32,169 bases of DNA from DATACN01 sp038215095 (GTDB lineage Bacteria > Actinomycetota > Thermoleophilia > Solirubrobacterales > Thermoleophilaceae). The position numbers were made by a program, and so were the translations under genes. The DNA lies in the NCBI GenBank assembly GCA_038215095.1, contig JBBQRG010000033.1:1-32169 (forward strand). The letters run 5' to 3'. Every line of letters begins with the position of its first letter. The first letter of the stretch is position 1. This document shows, in pieces, positions 14,201 to 21,387 of the stretch. The notes beneath the pieces are model-generated. The model saw only the letters and a list, made by a program, of their open reading frames with translations. It was not told the origin of the DNA and searched no databases.

Positions 14201-15112
14201 CTAGCCGTTTACGCTTGAGGATTGTTGAGTGGTCCTCGGCGCGGAATGGGTGTCGAAGCCCCCGATCAGGTCAACGAGACGCTCCGGATTGTCCTCCGGA
14301 GAGAAGCTGTACGAGTCCTCGACCCACTCGAGCGTGGCCTCCGGCAGGTCGTCGCGCAGGCGCTCGGCGTACTCGCGAGGGAACAGCTTCTCCTCGGCCG
14401 ACCAGGCCAGCAGGACGGGCCGGTGGAACGAGCGCAGCTGCTCCGCGGCCTCGAGCGTGTAGCGCGGGTCCACGCCGCTGATGACCTTCGCGAAGTCGGC
14501 ACGCACGCCCGCGCCACCGAGCACGGGCAGCACGTACGAGTCCTCGGCCTCGCGATCGATGGGCCGCTTAGCCAGCCAGCCGAAGGCGATCGGCAGCCGC
14601 CGCGGCGAGCGCAGCCTCATGCCCCCGAATGCCAGCGGGATCGCGCCCGGGAACCTGCCGAACGGCTTGAGGTAGGCGAAGATCTTCGGCGGGAAGATGT
14701 CGTAGCAGTCGCAGGGCGTGAGCACGAGCCGGTCGATCAGCTCTGGGCGGCTCGTGGCCACCAGCTGGCTGATCGCGCCGCCGGTGTCGTTGCCCACGAG
14801 CGTGACCGGCCCAAGGCCCAGCTCCTCAATCGCAGCGGCCACGATGGCGGCGAGGTCCGGCGGCGTCAGGTCACTGGCGGGCATCGGCTCCAGGTGAGAG
14901 CCGAGCGGGAGGTCGAGTGTCACGCAGCGGTGGTCACGGGCGAGCGGGCCCACGACCTTGCGCCAGAGGTTCGCGTTCACCAGCAGGCCGTGTAGGAACA
15001 CGATCGGCGGCCCCTCGCCCGTCTCGTGGACGCGGAGCTTCCCCTGCGGCAGCTCCAGGGTTCGTCCAGGCCCGAGTGCGTCGGATCGCCAGCTTGCCTT
15101 GTCGGTCGCCAT
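14201..15112 (-). CDS. Alpha/beta hydrolase with an aspartate nucleophile and no obvious catalytic His
   Basis: The 303-residue product has the alpha/beta-hydrolase fold: oxyanion-site HG at 41-42 (VFLHGLLVNANLW) and a nucleophile elbow VGNDTGGA with Asp109, as in haloalkane dehalogenases and epoxide hydrolases. An acid-containing AWSAEEKLFP follows. Where a catalytic histidine is usual, shortly before the C-terminal helix, the sequence reads DSYSFSPEDNPERLVDLI with no His. That leaves either a modified mechanism or a non-hydrolytic role. The start at 15112 has AAGGAGG seven bases upstream. It is divergent from a TetR gene across a double operator, so repression by that TetR is likely. Confidence 0.85.
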   Translation of the reverse strand: MATDKASWRSDALGPGRTLELPQGKLRVHETGEGPPIVFLHGLLVNANLWRKVVGPLARDHRCVTLDLPLGSHLEPMPASDLTPPDLAAIVAAAIEELGLGPVTLVGNDTGGAISQLVATSRPELIDRLVLTPCDCYDIFPPKIFAYLKPFGRFPGAIPLAFGGMRLRSPRRLPIAFGWLAKRPIDREAEDSYVLPVLGGAGVRADFAKVISGVDPRYTLEAAEQLRSFHRPVLLAWSAEEKLFPREYAERLRDDLPEATLEWVEDSYSFSPEDNPERLVDLIGGFDTHSAPRTTQQSSSVNG

Positions 15113-15126
15113 CTTGCGCCTCCTTA

Positions 15127-15164
15127 CATACAGGTTGTATGCCGCTTACCGTACAGGTTGTATG
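15127..15164. promoter_or_regulatory. Two tandem TetR-type operators between hydrolase and tetR
   Basis: CATACAGGTTGTATG (15127-15141) is a perfect inverted repeat with 6-base arms and a 3-base spacer. CGTACAGGTTGTATG (15150-15164) differs at one arm position. They share TACAGGTTGTATG and are 23 bases apart, about two helical turns. The second site includes the tetR ATG (15162-15164), and the first lies close to the hydrolase Shine-Dalgarno sequence, so binding would block both genes. Confidence 0.75.
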
Positions 15165-15734
15165 TCTCGAGGGGATGTGACACGCGCCGAGCTCGTGCGC
15201 GTGGCGCGCGGGCTGTTCGCCGAGCGCGGCTACGCGAGCGTGGGCACCGAGGAGATCGTGCGCGCGGCGAAGGTGACCCGCGGCGCGCTCTACCACCACT
15301 TCGCCGACAAGAAGGACCTATTCCGCGCGGTCCACGAGCAGGTCGAGGCCGAGCTGGTGGAGGCGATCGGCCAGCGCATCGGCGCCATCGAGGACCCCTG
15401 GGAGCTGCTCGTGACCGGAGTGGACGTGTTCCTCGACGAGTGCGCCGACCCGGTGTTCATGCGGATCGCTCTCCTGGACGCGCCCGCCGTGCTCGGCTGG
15501 CAAGAGTGGCGCGAGATCGACGAGCGCTACGGCCTGGCGCTCGTCAGCGCCAGCCTCGGAAACGCTATGGACGCCGGCGCGCTCGCGCGCCAGGAGCTCA
15601 GGCCGCTCTCGCACCTGCTGCTGGCCGCCCTCGGGGAGGCCGCCTTCCTGATCGCCAACTCGGACGACCCCGAGGCCGCACGCAAAGACATCGAGCCGCC
15701 GCTGATGGCCCTCCTTGAAGGCCTCCGGCCCTAG
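15162..15734 (+). CDS. TetR-family transcriptional regulator
   Basis: The 190-residue product has an N-terminal TetR HTH (about 7-55) with LVRVARGLFAERGYASVGTEEIV and the recognition helix VTRGALYHHFADKKDLF. An all-helical ligand-binding domain follows. The ligand is unknown. The ATG at 15162 lies inside one of the two operators, which implies autorepression. An in-frame GTG at 15177, preceded by GAGGGG, is a possible alternative start and would place the operator wholly outside the coding region. The last codons overlap copy B of the intergenic repeat. The divergent alpha/beta hydrolase is the obvious target. Confidence 0.9.
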   Translation: MSRGDVTRAELVRVARGLFAERGYASVGTEEIVRAAKVTRGALYHHFADKKDLFRAVHEQVEAELVEAIGQRIGAIEDPWELLVTGVDVFLDECADPVFMRIALLDAPAVLGWQEWREIDERYGLALVSASLGNAMDAGALARQELRPLSHLLLAALGEAAFLIANSDDPEAARKDIEPPLMALLEGLRP

Positions 15735-15766
15735 CCCGTCGGCGTCGCGGGCGCGGGGCGACGCGG
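15728..15766. repeat. Copy B of the intergenic repeat
   Basis: It matches 13451-13489 at 35 of 39 positions. It includes the TAG of the TetR gene (15732-15734), so the repeat runs into coding sequence. Confidence 0.65.
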
Positions 15767-15877
15767 TGGACGCGGCCTGCCTGGGGAAGGCGCTGAGAGC
15801 GCGTTCGATCTCCTCGGGGGCGCGGGGCCAACGCGGTGGACGCGGCCCGCCTGGGGAAGGCGCCGAGAGCGCGTTCG
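15749..15877. repeat. Two-unit tandem repeat with hairpins
   Basis: Unit 1 (15749-15807) and unit 2 (15818-15877) match at about 56 of 60 positions with a period of 70. Each unit carries the short stem GCCT/AGGC around GGGGA. In unit 1, GCGCT-GAG-AGCGC (15790-15802) forms a second stem, weakened in unit 2 by one change. The array fills the gap between the convergent tetR and oxidoreductase genes, so it may act as a bidirectional terminator. Confidence 0.7.
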
Positions 15878-15879
15878 GT

Positions 15880-16818
15880 TTACACCGTGAGGACGATTTT
15901 TCCGAGCTTGCCGCGGGCCTCGAAGTGCTCGTAGGCCTTCTCGACCTCGTCGAGCGGGTAGCTGGCGGCCACCGGCACGCGCAGCGCTCCCTGCTCGAAC
16001 AGCGGGAGCACCTCGCGCTCTACCGCCCGCGCGGCCGCCGCCTTCTCCTCGCGCGGCCGCGCGCGCAGGGTTGAGCCCCGCAGCGTCGCGCGCTTGCCCA
16101 TCAGGGCCAGCAGGTTGAGCTCGGCCTTCGGGCCGCCCCCCACTCCGATCACAACGATCCGGCCAGCGGTGGCGAGCGCCTTGAGGTTGCCGGCCAGGTT
16201 GGGAGCGCCCACCAGCTCGAGCACCACGTCGAAGGGGCCGTGCTCCTCGAAGCCCTCGGGGCCGATGACCTCGGCGCCGAGCTTGGCGACCTCGGGCCGC
16301 AGCTCCTCGTTGCGCACGGTGGCGGTCACTCGGGCGCCGGCGGCGCGTCCCAGCTGGATCCCGGCGCTGCCCACTCCCCCGGCCCCGCCCTGCACCAGCA
16401 GACGCTCGCCGGGGCGCAGCGCGGCCTGGGTGAAGAGCGCGTCGTGGGCCGTCATGAACGCCTCCGGAAGGCCCCCGGCCGCCGGCCAGTCAAGCCCCTC
16501 GGGCACCGCCATGGCCGCGCGCTCGTGCACCAACGCCAGCTCGGCCTGGGCGCCACCGCCGAGGACCGCCATCACACGATCTCCCTCGGCGAAGCGCTCG
16601 GCGCCGGGCCCCGCGGCGGCCACCTCGCCCGCCATCTCCAGTCCCGGGATGTCCTGGGGCGAGCCGGGTGGGGCGGGGTAGGCGCCCCTTCGCTGGAGCA
16701 TGTCCGCGCCGTTCAGCCCAGCGCCCCGCACGCGCACGAGCAGCTCGTTTGCGCCAGGTTCTGGGTCGGGGCGCTCTTCAACCCGCAATTTGCCGTCATC
16801 GATCACCACAGCGCGCAT
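15880..16818 (-). CDS. NADPH:quinone-reductase-like medium-chain dehydrogenase
   Basis: The 312-residue product is a zinc-free medium-chain reductase of the quinone oxidoreductase/PIG3 type. It has the N-terminal GroES-like domain (LLVRVRGAGLNGADMLQRRG, IPGLEMAGEVAAAG) and a Rossmann domain with LVQGGAGGVGSAGIQLGRAAGA. The family reduces quinones or enoyl substrates with NADPH; the substrate here is unknown. No zinc-ligand Cys cluster is present. The ATG at 16818 lies seven bases downstream of a TAGAGT box on the same strand, so the message is probably leaderless. It is divergent from a serine hydrolase gene 49 bases away. Confidence 0.9.
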   Translation of the reverse strand: MRAVVIDDGKLRVEERPDPEPGANELLVRVRGAGLNGADMLQRRGAYPAPPGSPQDIPGLEMAGEVAAAGPGAERFAEGDRVMAVLGGGAQAELALVHERAAMAVPEGLDWPAAGGLPEAFMTAHDALFTQAALRPGERLLVQGGAGGVGSAGIQLGRAAGARVTATVRNEELRPEVAKLGAEVIGPEGFEEHGPFDVVLELVGAPNLAGNLKALATAGRIVVIGVGGGPKAELNLLALMGKRATLRGSTLRARPREEKAAAARAVEREVLPLFEQGALRVPVAASYPLDEVEKAYEHFEARGKLGKIVLTV

Positions 16819-16825
16819 CGAATCG

Positions 16826-16831
16826 ACTCTA
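16826..16831 (-). promoter_or_regulatory. -10 box (TAGAGT) of the quinone-oxidoreductase-like gene
   Basis: On the minus strand TAGAGT ends seven bases before the ATG at 16818 and no Shine-Dalgarno sequence is present, which fits a leaderless start. Confidence 0.5.
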
Positions 16832-16849
16832 TTCGGCCGCGACGTGGTC

Positions 16850-16855
16850 TAGGGT
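16850..16855 (+). promoter_or_regulatory. -10 box (TAGGGT) of the serine hydrolase gene
   Basis: TAGGGT ends 12 bases before the ATG at 16868, which predicts a leader of only a few bases. No Shine-Dalgarno sequence is seen. Confidence 0.4.
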
Positions 16856-16867
16856 GGCCCGGCCGCT

Positions 16868-17674
16868 ATGAGCCTTCCGAGGGTCAAGCTACGGCGCGCC
16901 GGGCCGGCCATCTGGCGGGAGTCGCGCTTTGGCATCGAGACTGCGGCCCTGCTACGCGATCCGGTCTTTCGCGGCGAGGGCGTGGCCGACGGGCGCGGCC
17001 AGCCGGTGCTGCTGATCCCGGGCTTCATGGCCGGCGACGACTCCCTCGCCCTGATGACCCGCTGGCTGCGCCGCACCGGCCACCACACCAGCAAGGCCGG
17101 CATGCGCCTGAACGTGGGCTGCTCGGGCAAGGGCGTCGAGGCGATCGAACGGCGGCTCGAGGAGCTCGTGCAGCACCAGGGCCAGCGCGCCGCCATCGTG
17201 GGCCAGAGCCGCGGCGGCAGCCACGCCAAGGTGCTGGCCCAGCTGCGCCCCGACCTGGTGTCGGGCATCGTCACGCTGGGCTCGCCCACCTGCGAGCCGC
17301 TCAACGTGCATCCGGCCGTGCGCACCGGCATCCGCGCCGTGGCCATGCTCGGCGGCCTGCGCGTGCCGGGCCTGTTCACCAGCTCCTGCCTCGAGGGTGA
17401 CTGCTGCGCCTCCTTCTGGGAGCTGCACGACAAGCCGCTGCCGCCGGGCGTCGGCTTCGTTGCGGTGTACTCGAAGAGCGACGGCATCGTGGACTGGCGC
17501 GCGTGCCTGGACCCGGCGGCGAAGCAGGTCGAGATCCGCTCCAGCCACATCGGCATGGCCGTCCACCCGGACGGCTACCGCGCCATCGCGGGCGCCCTCA
17601 CGGCCTTCCGCCGCCGCGACGCCCGCGCCAAGCCGCGCCGCCGCCGGCAGCTGCGGCTCGTCCGCGCCGCCTAG
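16868..17674 (+). CDS. Serine alpha/beta hydrolase
   Basis: The 268-residue product is an alpha/beta hydrolase with a lipase-style architecture. VLLIPGFMAGDDSL supplies the oxyanion region and VGQSRGGSHAK the nucleophile elbow with Ser114. The likely acid lies in YSKSDGIVDW and the histidine in RSSHIGM, so the triad looks complete. Cysteines cluster in SSCLEGDCC, which may be structural. The C-terminus is strongly basic (RRRDARAKPRRRRQLR). No signal peptide is seen, so it is probably cytosolic. The substrate is unknown; an esterase or acylglycerol hydrolase is plausible. The stop TAG shares the CTAG palindrome with the stop of the convergent gene. Confidence 0.85.
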   Translation: MSLPRVKLRRAGPAIWRESRFGIETAALLRDPVFRGEGVADGRGQPVLLIPGFMAGDDSLALMTRWLRRTGHHTSKAGMRLNVGCSGKGVEAIERRLEELVQHQGQRAAIVGQSRGGSHAKVLAQLRPDLVSGIVTLGSPTCEPLNVHPAVRTGIRAVAMLGGLRVPGLFTSSCLEGDCCASFWELHDKPLPPGVGFVAVYSKSDGIVDWRACLDPAAKQVEIRSSHIGMAVHPDGYRAIAGALTAFRRRDARAKPRRRRQLRLVRAA

Positions 17675-18093
17675 GGCTCAGCGCGCCAGGACAGTGCCCG
17701 CTCCGGGCTGAGGCGAAGCAGCGGCCCGGCCGGCCGCTTCGACGCGTACGCCTCGTACTTGGCGGCGAGGGCGTCCATGGCCGGCCGGGCGCCGGCCGCC
17801 TCCACCACCTCCACCCTGCCCAGCAGCTGGACCCACGCCAGGCGCGACCAGTCGTCGTCGTACACGTCCACCACCAGCGCCGCCTCGGGCCGCCGCCGCA
17901 GGTAGCGCAGCCGCGCCGGCTCGGCCGAGGACTTGGGCTTGTCGTCGATCGCGCTCCAGACGAAGCCGTCGCACAGCGCGTAGGTCACCGGCAGTGCCCG
18001 TGGCCTGTCGCGGTCGTCGAGGTAGGCCAAGCGCGCCACCCTCCCCGCTTCGAGCATGCCGAAAGCCCAGCCGGGTAGGTCGTCAAGCGTCAA
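17671..18093 (-). CDS. Split-barrel (pyridoxamine-phosphate-oxidase-like) F420/FMN oxidoreductase
   Basis: The 140-residue product has the short split beta-barrel pattern of PPOX-class, F420- or FMN-dependent reductases. It has GRVARLAYLDDRDRPRALPVTYAL, FVWSAIDDKPKSS, then RRRPEAALVVDVYDDDW and WVQLLGRVEVV, which lines the cofactor groove. The substrate is unknown. The start was set at the TTG at 18093 because a TACGCT box lies nine bases upstream on the same strand. This gives the usual short N-terminus TLDDLP, while longer starts run into the divergent gene. It is next to a luciferase-like gene, a family that often shares the F420 cofactor. Confidence 0.8.
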   Translation of the reverse strand: MTLDDLPGWAFGMLEAGRVARLAYLDDRDRPRALPVTYALCDGFVWSAIDDKPKSSAEPARLRYLRRRPEAALVVDVYDDDWSRLAWVQLLGRVEVVEAAGARPAMDALAAKYEAYASKRPAGPLLRLSPERALSWRAEP

Positions 18094-18102
18094 GGCCCGA
18101 CC

Positions 18103-18108
18103 AGCGTA
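18103..18108 (-). promoter_or_regulatory. -10 box (TACGCT) of the split-barrel oxidoreductase gene
   Basis: On the minus strand TACGCT ends nine bases before the TTG at 18093, supporting a leaderless TTG start. Confidence 0.45.
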
Positions 18109-18127
18109 GAGCGAGGAGAGGAACTCG

Positions 18128-18971
18128 ATGGACATCGGAATCGGCCTGCCGGCCACCATTCCCGGCGTTGATGGCAAGCAGCTAACCGAGTGGGCGAAGA
18201 AGGCCGACGAAGCGGGCTTCTCGACGCTGGCCACGATCGACCCGGATCGTCTATCCGAACTGGGAGCCGTTCATCGCCCTGGCCGCGGCGGCCGCGGTCA
18301 CTGAGCGCATCCGCCTGACGACGGCGATCGCGATCTTGCCCTACCGCGGGAGCGCCGCGCTGGTGGCGAAGCAGGCGGCCACCATCCACCGCCTCTCGGG
18401 CGGCCGATTCGTGCTCGGCGCCGCGGTCGGCGGGCGGGAGGACGACTACGCGGCCGCCGGCTCGGACTTCCACGACCGCGGCAAGCGCTTCGCGGCGATG
18501 CTCGAGGAGATCGAGCACATCTGGCAGGACGAGGGCGGGATCGGCCCAGAGCTCGACAACCCGCCCCCGATCCTCGTGGGCGGCAGCGCGGACGTTGCCT
18601 ACAAGCGGGCGGCGCGCTACGGCGCGGGCTGGATCATGGGCGGCGGCACGCCGGAGATGCTGGCCGAGGGCAAAGAGAAGGCCGTGGCGGCCTGGAAGGA
18701 GGAGGGACGCGAGGGAGAGCCGCGCGTGGCGGCCCTGGGCTACTTCGCGCTGGGCGACGGCGCCGAGGAGAAGGCCGACAGCTACCTGAAGGACTACTAC
18801 GGCTTCCTGGGCGAGTACGCCGAGCAGATCGCCTCCAGCGCGGCGACCGACGAGGAGACCGTCAAGAATTACATCCAGGGCTTCGAGGAGGCCGGCTGCG
18901 ACGAGTTCATCCTGCTCCCCTGCAATCCCGACCCGGGGCAGGTCGACCTGCTCGCTGAGGTGGCCCTGTAG
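18128..18971 (+). pseudogene. Luciferase-like oxidoreductase broken by a single extra C
   Basis: The first frame (18128-18304) encodes a normal luciferase-like N-terminus, MDIGIGLPATIPGV to FSTLATID, and then loses homology and stops after 58 codons. Removing one C from the CCC at 18241-18243 restores a continuous 280-residue reading: TIDRIVYPNWEP, then AAAAVTERIRLTTAIAILP, LSGGRFVLGAAVGGR and NPPPILVGGSADVAYKRAA, ending at 18971. The restored length and motifs fit the LLM family, which uses F420H2 or FMNH2. AGGAG lies before the ATG at 18128. Either the gene is inactivated or the read has an indel error in a C run. The absence of other lesions favours an error or a very recent mutation. Confidence 0.88.
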
Positions 18972-18976
18972 CGCAA

Positions 18977-18997
18977 GCAGCCGGCTCGGCCGGCTGC
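18977..18997 (+). terminator. Strong hairpin after the luciferase-like gene
   Basis: GCAGCCGGC (18977-18985), loop TCG, and GCCGGCTGC (18989-18997) form a perfect 9-bp stem five bases after the stop. There is no U-tract, as is common for actinobacterial terminators. Confidence 0.65.
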
Positions 18998-19050
18998 GCA
19001 GCGACGCGTATCCATAGTTCCGTCGGGGGCTGCCGCCACGATGGCGGTCG

Positions 19051-19416
19051 ATGCCCTCCGCAAAGCTCGTTCTGGGCGGTGCCGGCGCCGCCGCGGTGGT
19101 GGGGATCAGGCTGGCCCGGACGCTGCACTCGCGCTGGCGCACGCTTCCCTCCGCCGATCGCCAGCGCATCGAGCCGCTGGCCCAGGACGCCAAGCGCCAG
19201 GCGCTCGAGCTGCGCGGAGCCGACGATCTCGAGCGGGCCGCGCGCGAGCTGCGGGTGGCCAACGAGACGCTGGCCGCGGCGCTTGTGGAGTCGGCCGAGG
19301 CGGACCCGGAGCTCGACGCCATCGAGGTCAAGCGCCTGCGCGACGACCTGCGCCGCGAACTCGAGCGGCTGGCCTCGGGCGAGGTCAGGGCCTCGGGCCC
19401 TACGCGTCATCGCTAG
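19051..19416 (+). CDS. Small helical protein of unknown function
   Basis: I do not recognise the family. The 121-residue product starts with a Gly/Ala-rich hydrophobic segment (about 5-22, AKLVLGGAGAAAVVGIRLA) that could be a membrane anchor or signal. The rest is charged and helical with heptad-like spacing: DRQRIEPLAQDAKRQALEL, DDLERAARELRVANETLAA and EVKRLRDDLRRELERLA. This looks like a coiled coil. The ATG at 19051 was chosen as the first start in a frame with good codon character; no convincing Shine-Dalgarno sequence is visible. It lies between the strong hairpin at 18977 and the importer operon promoter. Confidence 0.6.
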   Translation: MPSAKLVLGGAGAAAVVGIRLARTLHSRWRTLPSADRQRIEPLAQDAKRQALELRGADDLERAARELRVANETLAAALVESAEADPELDAIEVKRLRDDLRRELERLASGEVRASGPTRHR

Positions 19417-19447
19417 TCAAAGGGTGACCCCCGCGTTCACAAGCGGT

Positions 19448-19453
19448 TAGGAT
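19448..19453 (+). promoter_or_regulatory. -10 box (TAGGAT) of the osmoprotectant importer operon
   Basis: TAGGAT is preceded, after 18 bases, by GTGACC (19424-19429), a fair -35 match. It predicts transcription starting near 19460, exactly where the hairpin described next begins. Confidence 0.5.
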
Positions 19454-19459
19454 CCCGCC

Positions 19460-19480
19460 GTCCCTACGGGAGGGACCTCC
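19460..19480 (+). promoter_or_regulatory. Leader hairpins that can mask the importer Shine-Dalgarno sequence
   Basis: The Shine-Dalgarno sequence GGGAGG (19468-19473) for the TTG at 19484 can pair in two ways. GTCCC (19460-19464) pairs with GGGAC (19472-19476), or GGAG (19469-19472) pairs with CTCC (19477-19480). The predicted leader is only about 24 bases and nearly all of it is structured. Confidence 0.4.
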
Positions 19481-19483
19481 TTC

Positions 19484-20683
19484 TTGACCGCCTCAGAATC
19501 CGCCCAAGACCAGGGGTCGTCTTCGCGTCGCGACGCTGCCACGCTGGAGTTCCGCAACGCCACGAAGCAATATCCGGGGCAGAGCGATCCGGCCGTGGAC
19601 GGCCTCTCGCTCGAGGTTCCGGCGGGCGAGATCTGCGTGCTGGTGGGGCCGTCGGGCTGCGGCAAGACCACCGCCATGCGGATGGTCAACCGCATGATCG
19701 ACATCACCGAGGGCGACATCCTCGTGGACGGCAAGAGCGTCAAGGAGCGCAACCCGGCCGAGCTGCGCCGCGACATCGGCTACGCGATCCAGCAGATCGG
19801 GCTCTTCCCGCACCTCACGATCGCCGGCAACATCGCCACCGTCCCCCGCCTGCTGGGCTGGGACAAGAAGCGCATCGCCGCGCGCGTGGACGAGCTGCTC
19901 GAGCTGGTATCGCTCGACCCGGTCGACACGCGCGACCGCTACCCGGGCCAGCTCTCGGGCGGCCAGCGCCAGCGCGTCGGCGTGGCGCGGGCGCTCGCCG
20001 TGGACCCGCCGCTGATGCTGATGGACGAGCCCTTCGGCGCGATCGACCCGATCAACCGCGAGCGCCTGCAGAACGAGTTCCTGCGCCTCCAGAAGGAGAT
20101 CCGCAAGACGGTCGTGTTCGTGACCCACGACATCGACGAGGCGATCAAGATGGGCGACCGCATCGCGATCTTGAAGCAGGGCGGCCACCTGGCCCAGTAC
20201 GCCAGCCCGGCCGAGCTGCTCACCTACCCCGCCGACCGCTTCGTGGAGGACTTCGTGGGCGCCGACCGCGCGCTCAAGCGGCTCGCGCTCCAGCGCGTGC
20301 GCGACATCGACCTCTGGAAGGCGGCCACCGTCCGGGCGGGCGAGCCCACGAGCGAGGCCCGAGCGAAGCTCGCGGACGCCGACGTAAGCATCCCGCTGCT
20401 GGTGGACGACCAGGGCCGCCCGAAGGGCTGGCTGTCCGAGCGCGCCCTCTCGGGCGAGCGCGTGCGCGAGGAGCTGCGCTCGCCGGCAGAGCCGGTCGTC
20501 GAGCTCGACGACGTGCTCCGCGACGCCCTCTCCGACCTGCTCGAGACCGAGACCCGCTACGGGCCGGTGGTCGACAAGGACGGCCGCCTGGCCGGCGTGC
20601 TGTCGATCGAGGTGATCGAGCAGACGCTCCACCGGCCGCCCGAGGAAGTTCCGCACGGGGCCGACGCGGCTCCGCCGAGTTGA
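19484..20683 (+). CDS. Osmoprotectant ABC importer ATPase with C-terminal CBS-like region
   Basis: The 399-residue protein is the ATPase of a ProV/OpuCA-type importer for glycine betaine, choline or related solutes. It has Walker A GPSGCGKTT (55-63), a Q-loop in AIQQIGLFPH (101-110), the signature LSGGQ (157-161), Walker B LMLMDEP (177-183) and VTHD before the H-loop. The C-terminal part (about 275-390) has two segments like CBS motifs (VSIPLLVDDQGRPKGWL and RYGPVVDKDGRLAGVLSIEVIE), as in OpuCA, where CBS domains sense ionic strength or nucleotides. It starts at TTG 19484, with the Shine-Dalgarno sequence in a hairpin. Its stop overlaps the next gene as TTGA. Confidence 0.92.
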   Translation: MTASESAQDQGSSSRRDAATLEFRNATKQYPGQSDPAVDGLSLEVPAGEICVLVGPSGCGKTTAMRMVNRMIDITEGDILVDGKSVKERNPAELRRDIGYAIQQIGLFPHLTIAGNIATVPRLLGWDKKRIAARVDELLELVSLDPVDTRDRYPGQLSGGQRQRVGVARALAVDPPLMLMDEPFGAIDPINRERLQNEFLRLQKEIRKTVVFVTHDIDEAIKMGDRIAILKQGGHLAQYASPAELLTYPADRFVEDFVGADRALKRLALQRVRDIDLWKAATVRAGEPTSEARAKLADADVSIPLLVDDQGRPKGWLSERALSGERVREELRSPAEPVVELDDVLRDALSDLLETETRYGPVVDKDGRLAGVLSIEVIEQTLHRPPEEVPHGADAAPPS

Positions 20684-21387
20684 ACGTGTCGGCGCTGCTC
20701 TTCGCACAGATTCAGTTCCAGAGCCGTAAGGGCAACACCTGCGTCGCTGAGAACGGGCTGTGCCCGGACTGGATCACCCACAACTTCGACCGCTACGTTG
20801 GCCCCTTCTGGCAGCACGTATTCCTAACGGTGACCTCCGTGGCGATCGGTTTCGTCATCGCGTTCCTGCTGGCGCTGCTCGCGCACCGCAAGCGCTGGCT
20901 GATCCCGCCGCTGTCGGCAACGTCCCAGATCCTCTACGGGATTCCCAGCATCGCGCTGTTCCTCCTGTTGCTGCCGCTCACCGGCCGCGGCAACGTGACC
21001 GCCCTGATCGCGCTTGTCTCGTACACGCTGATCTTCATCTTCGTGAACGTCTCCACCGGCCTCGACGGGGTCCCGCCCGACGCGGTTGACGCGGCCCGCG
21101 GGATGGGGCTCAGCGAGCGGCAGCTGTTGTGGCGGGTGGAGGTGCCGCTCGCGCTGCCCGAGATCCTCGCCGGCCTGCGCATCGCTGCCACCACCACCGT
21201 CGGCCTCGCGGCGCTCGCCTTCTTCGCCGGCGCGGGCGGACTCGGGCAGGAGATCTACGCGGACATCGGCTTCAAGTCGAACGTCGTCGTGGCCGGAGGC
21301 CTGGCCGTGCTGCTGGCCGTGATCCTCGACCTCCTGATACTCGGCGTTCAGCGCCTCCTCACCCCCTGGCGAAGGGCCACGAGTTGA
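20680..21387 (+). CDS. Osmoprotectant ABC importer permease 1
   Basis: The 235-residue protein has about five or six membrane helices from residue 45 onward and the permease EAA-type loop DAARGMGLSERQLLWRVEVPL that docks on the ATPase. GIPSIALFLLLLPLTGRGN matches ProW/OpuCB-type permeases. An unusual N-terminal extension of about 40 residues holds two cysteines (NTCVAENGLCPDW) and probably faces outside. The TTG start (20680) overlaps the ATPase stop as TTGA. Its pairing with permease 2 suggests a heterodimeric channel. Confidence 0.9.
   Translation: MNVSALLFAQIQFQSRKGNTCVAENGLCPDWITHNFDRYVGPFWQHVFLTVTSVAIGFVIAFLLALLAHRKRWLIPPLSATSQILYGIPSIALFLLLLPLTGRGNVTALIALVSYTLIFIFVNVSTGLDGVPPDAVDAARGMGLSERQLLWRVEVPLALPEILAGLRIAATTTVGLAALAFFAGAGGLGQEIYADIGFKSNVVVAGGLAVLLAVILDLLILGVQRLLTPWRRATS

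Noticed and set aside
15749..15877. Possible CRISPR array
   Set aside because: There are only two units with a 70-base period, units are nearly identical along their length with no variable spacers, and no cas gene is present.
18090..19331. 413-codon open frame on the minus strand across the luciferase-like gene and its neighbour
   Set aside because: It is a shadow of the plus-strand genes and reads through the strong 18977 hairpin, with no family motif.
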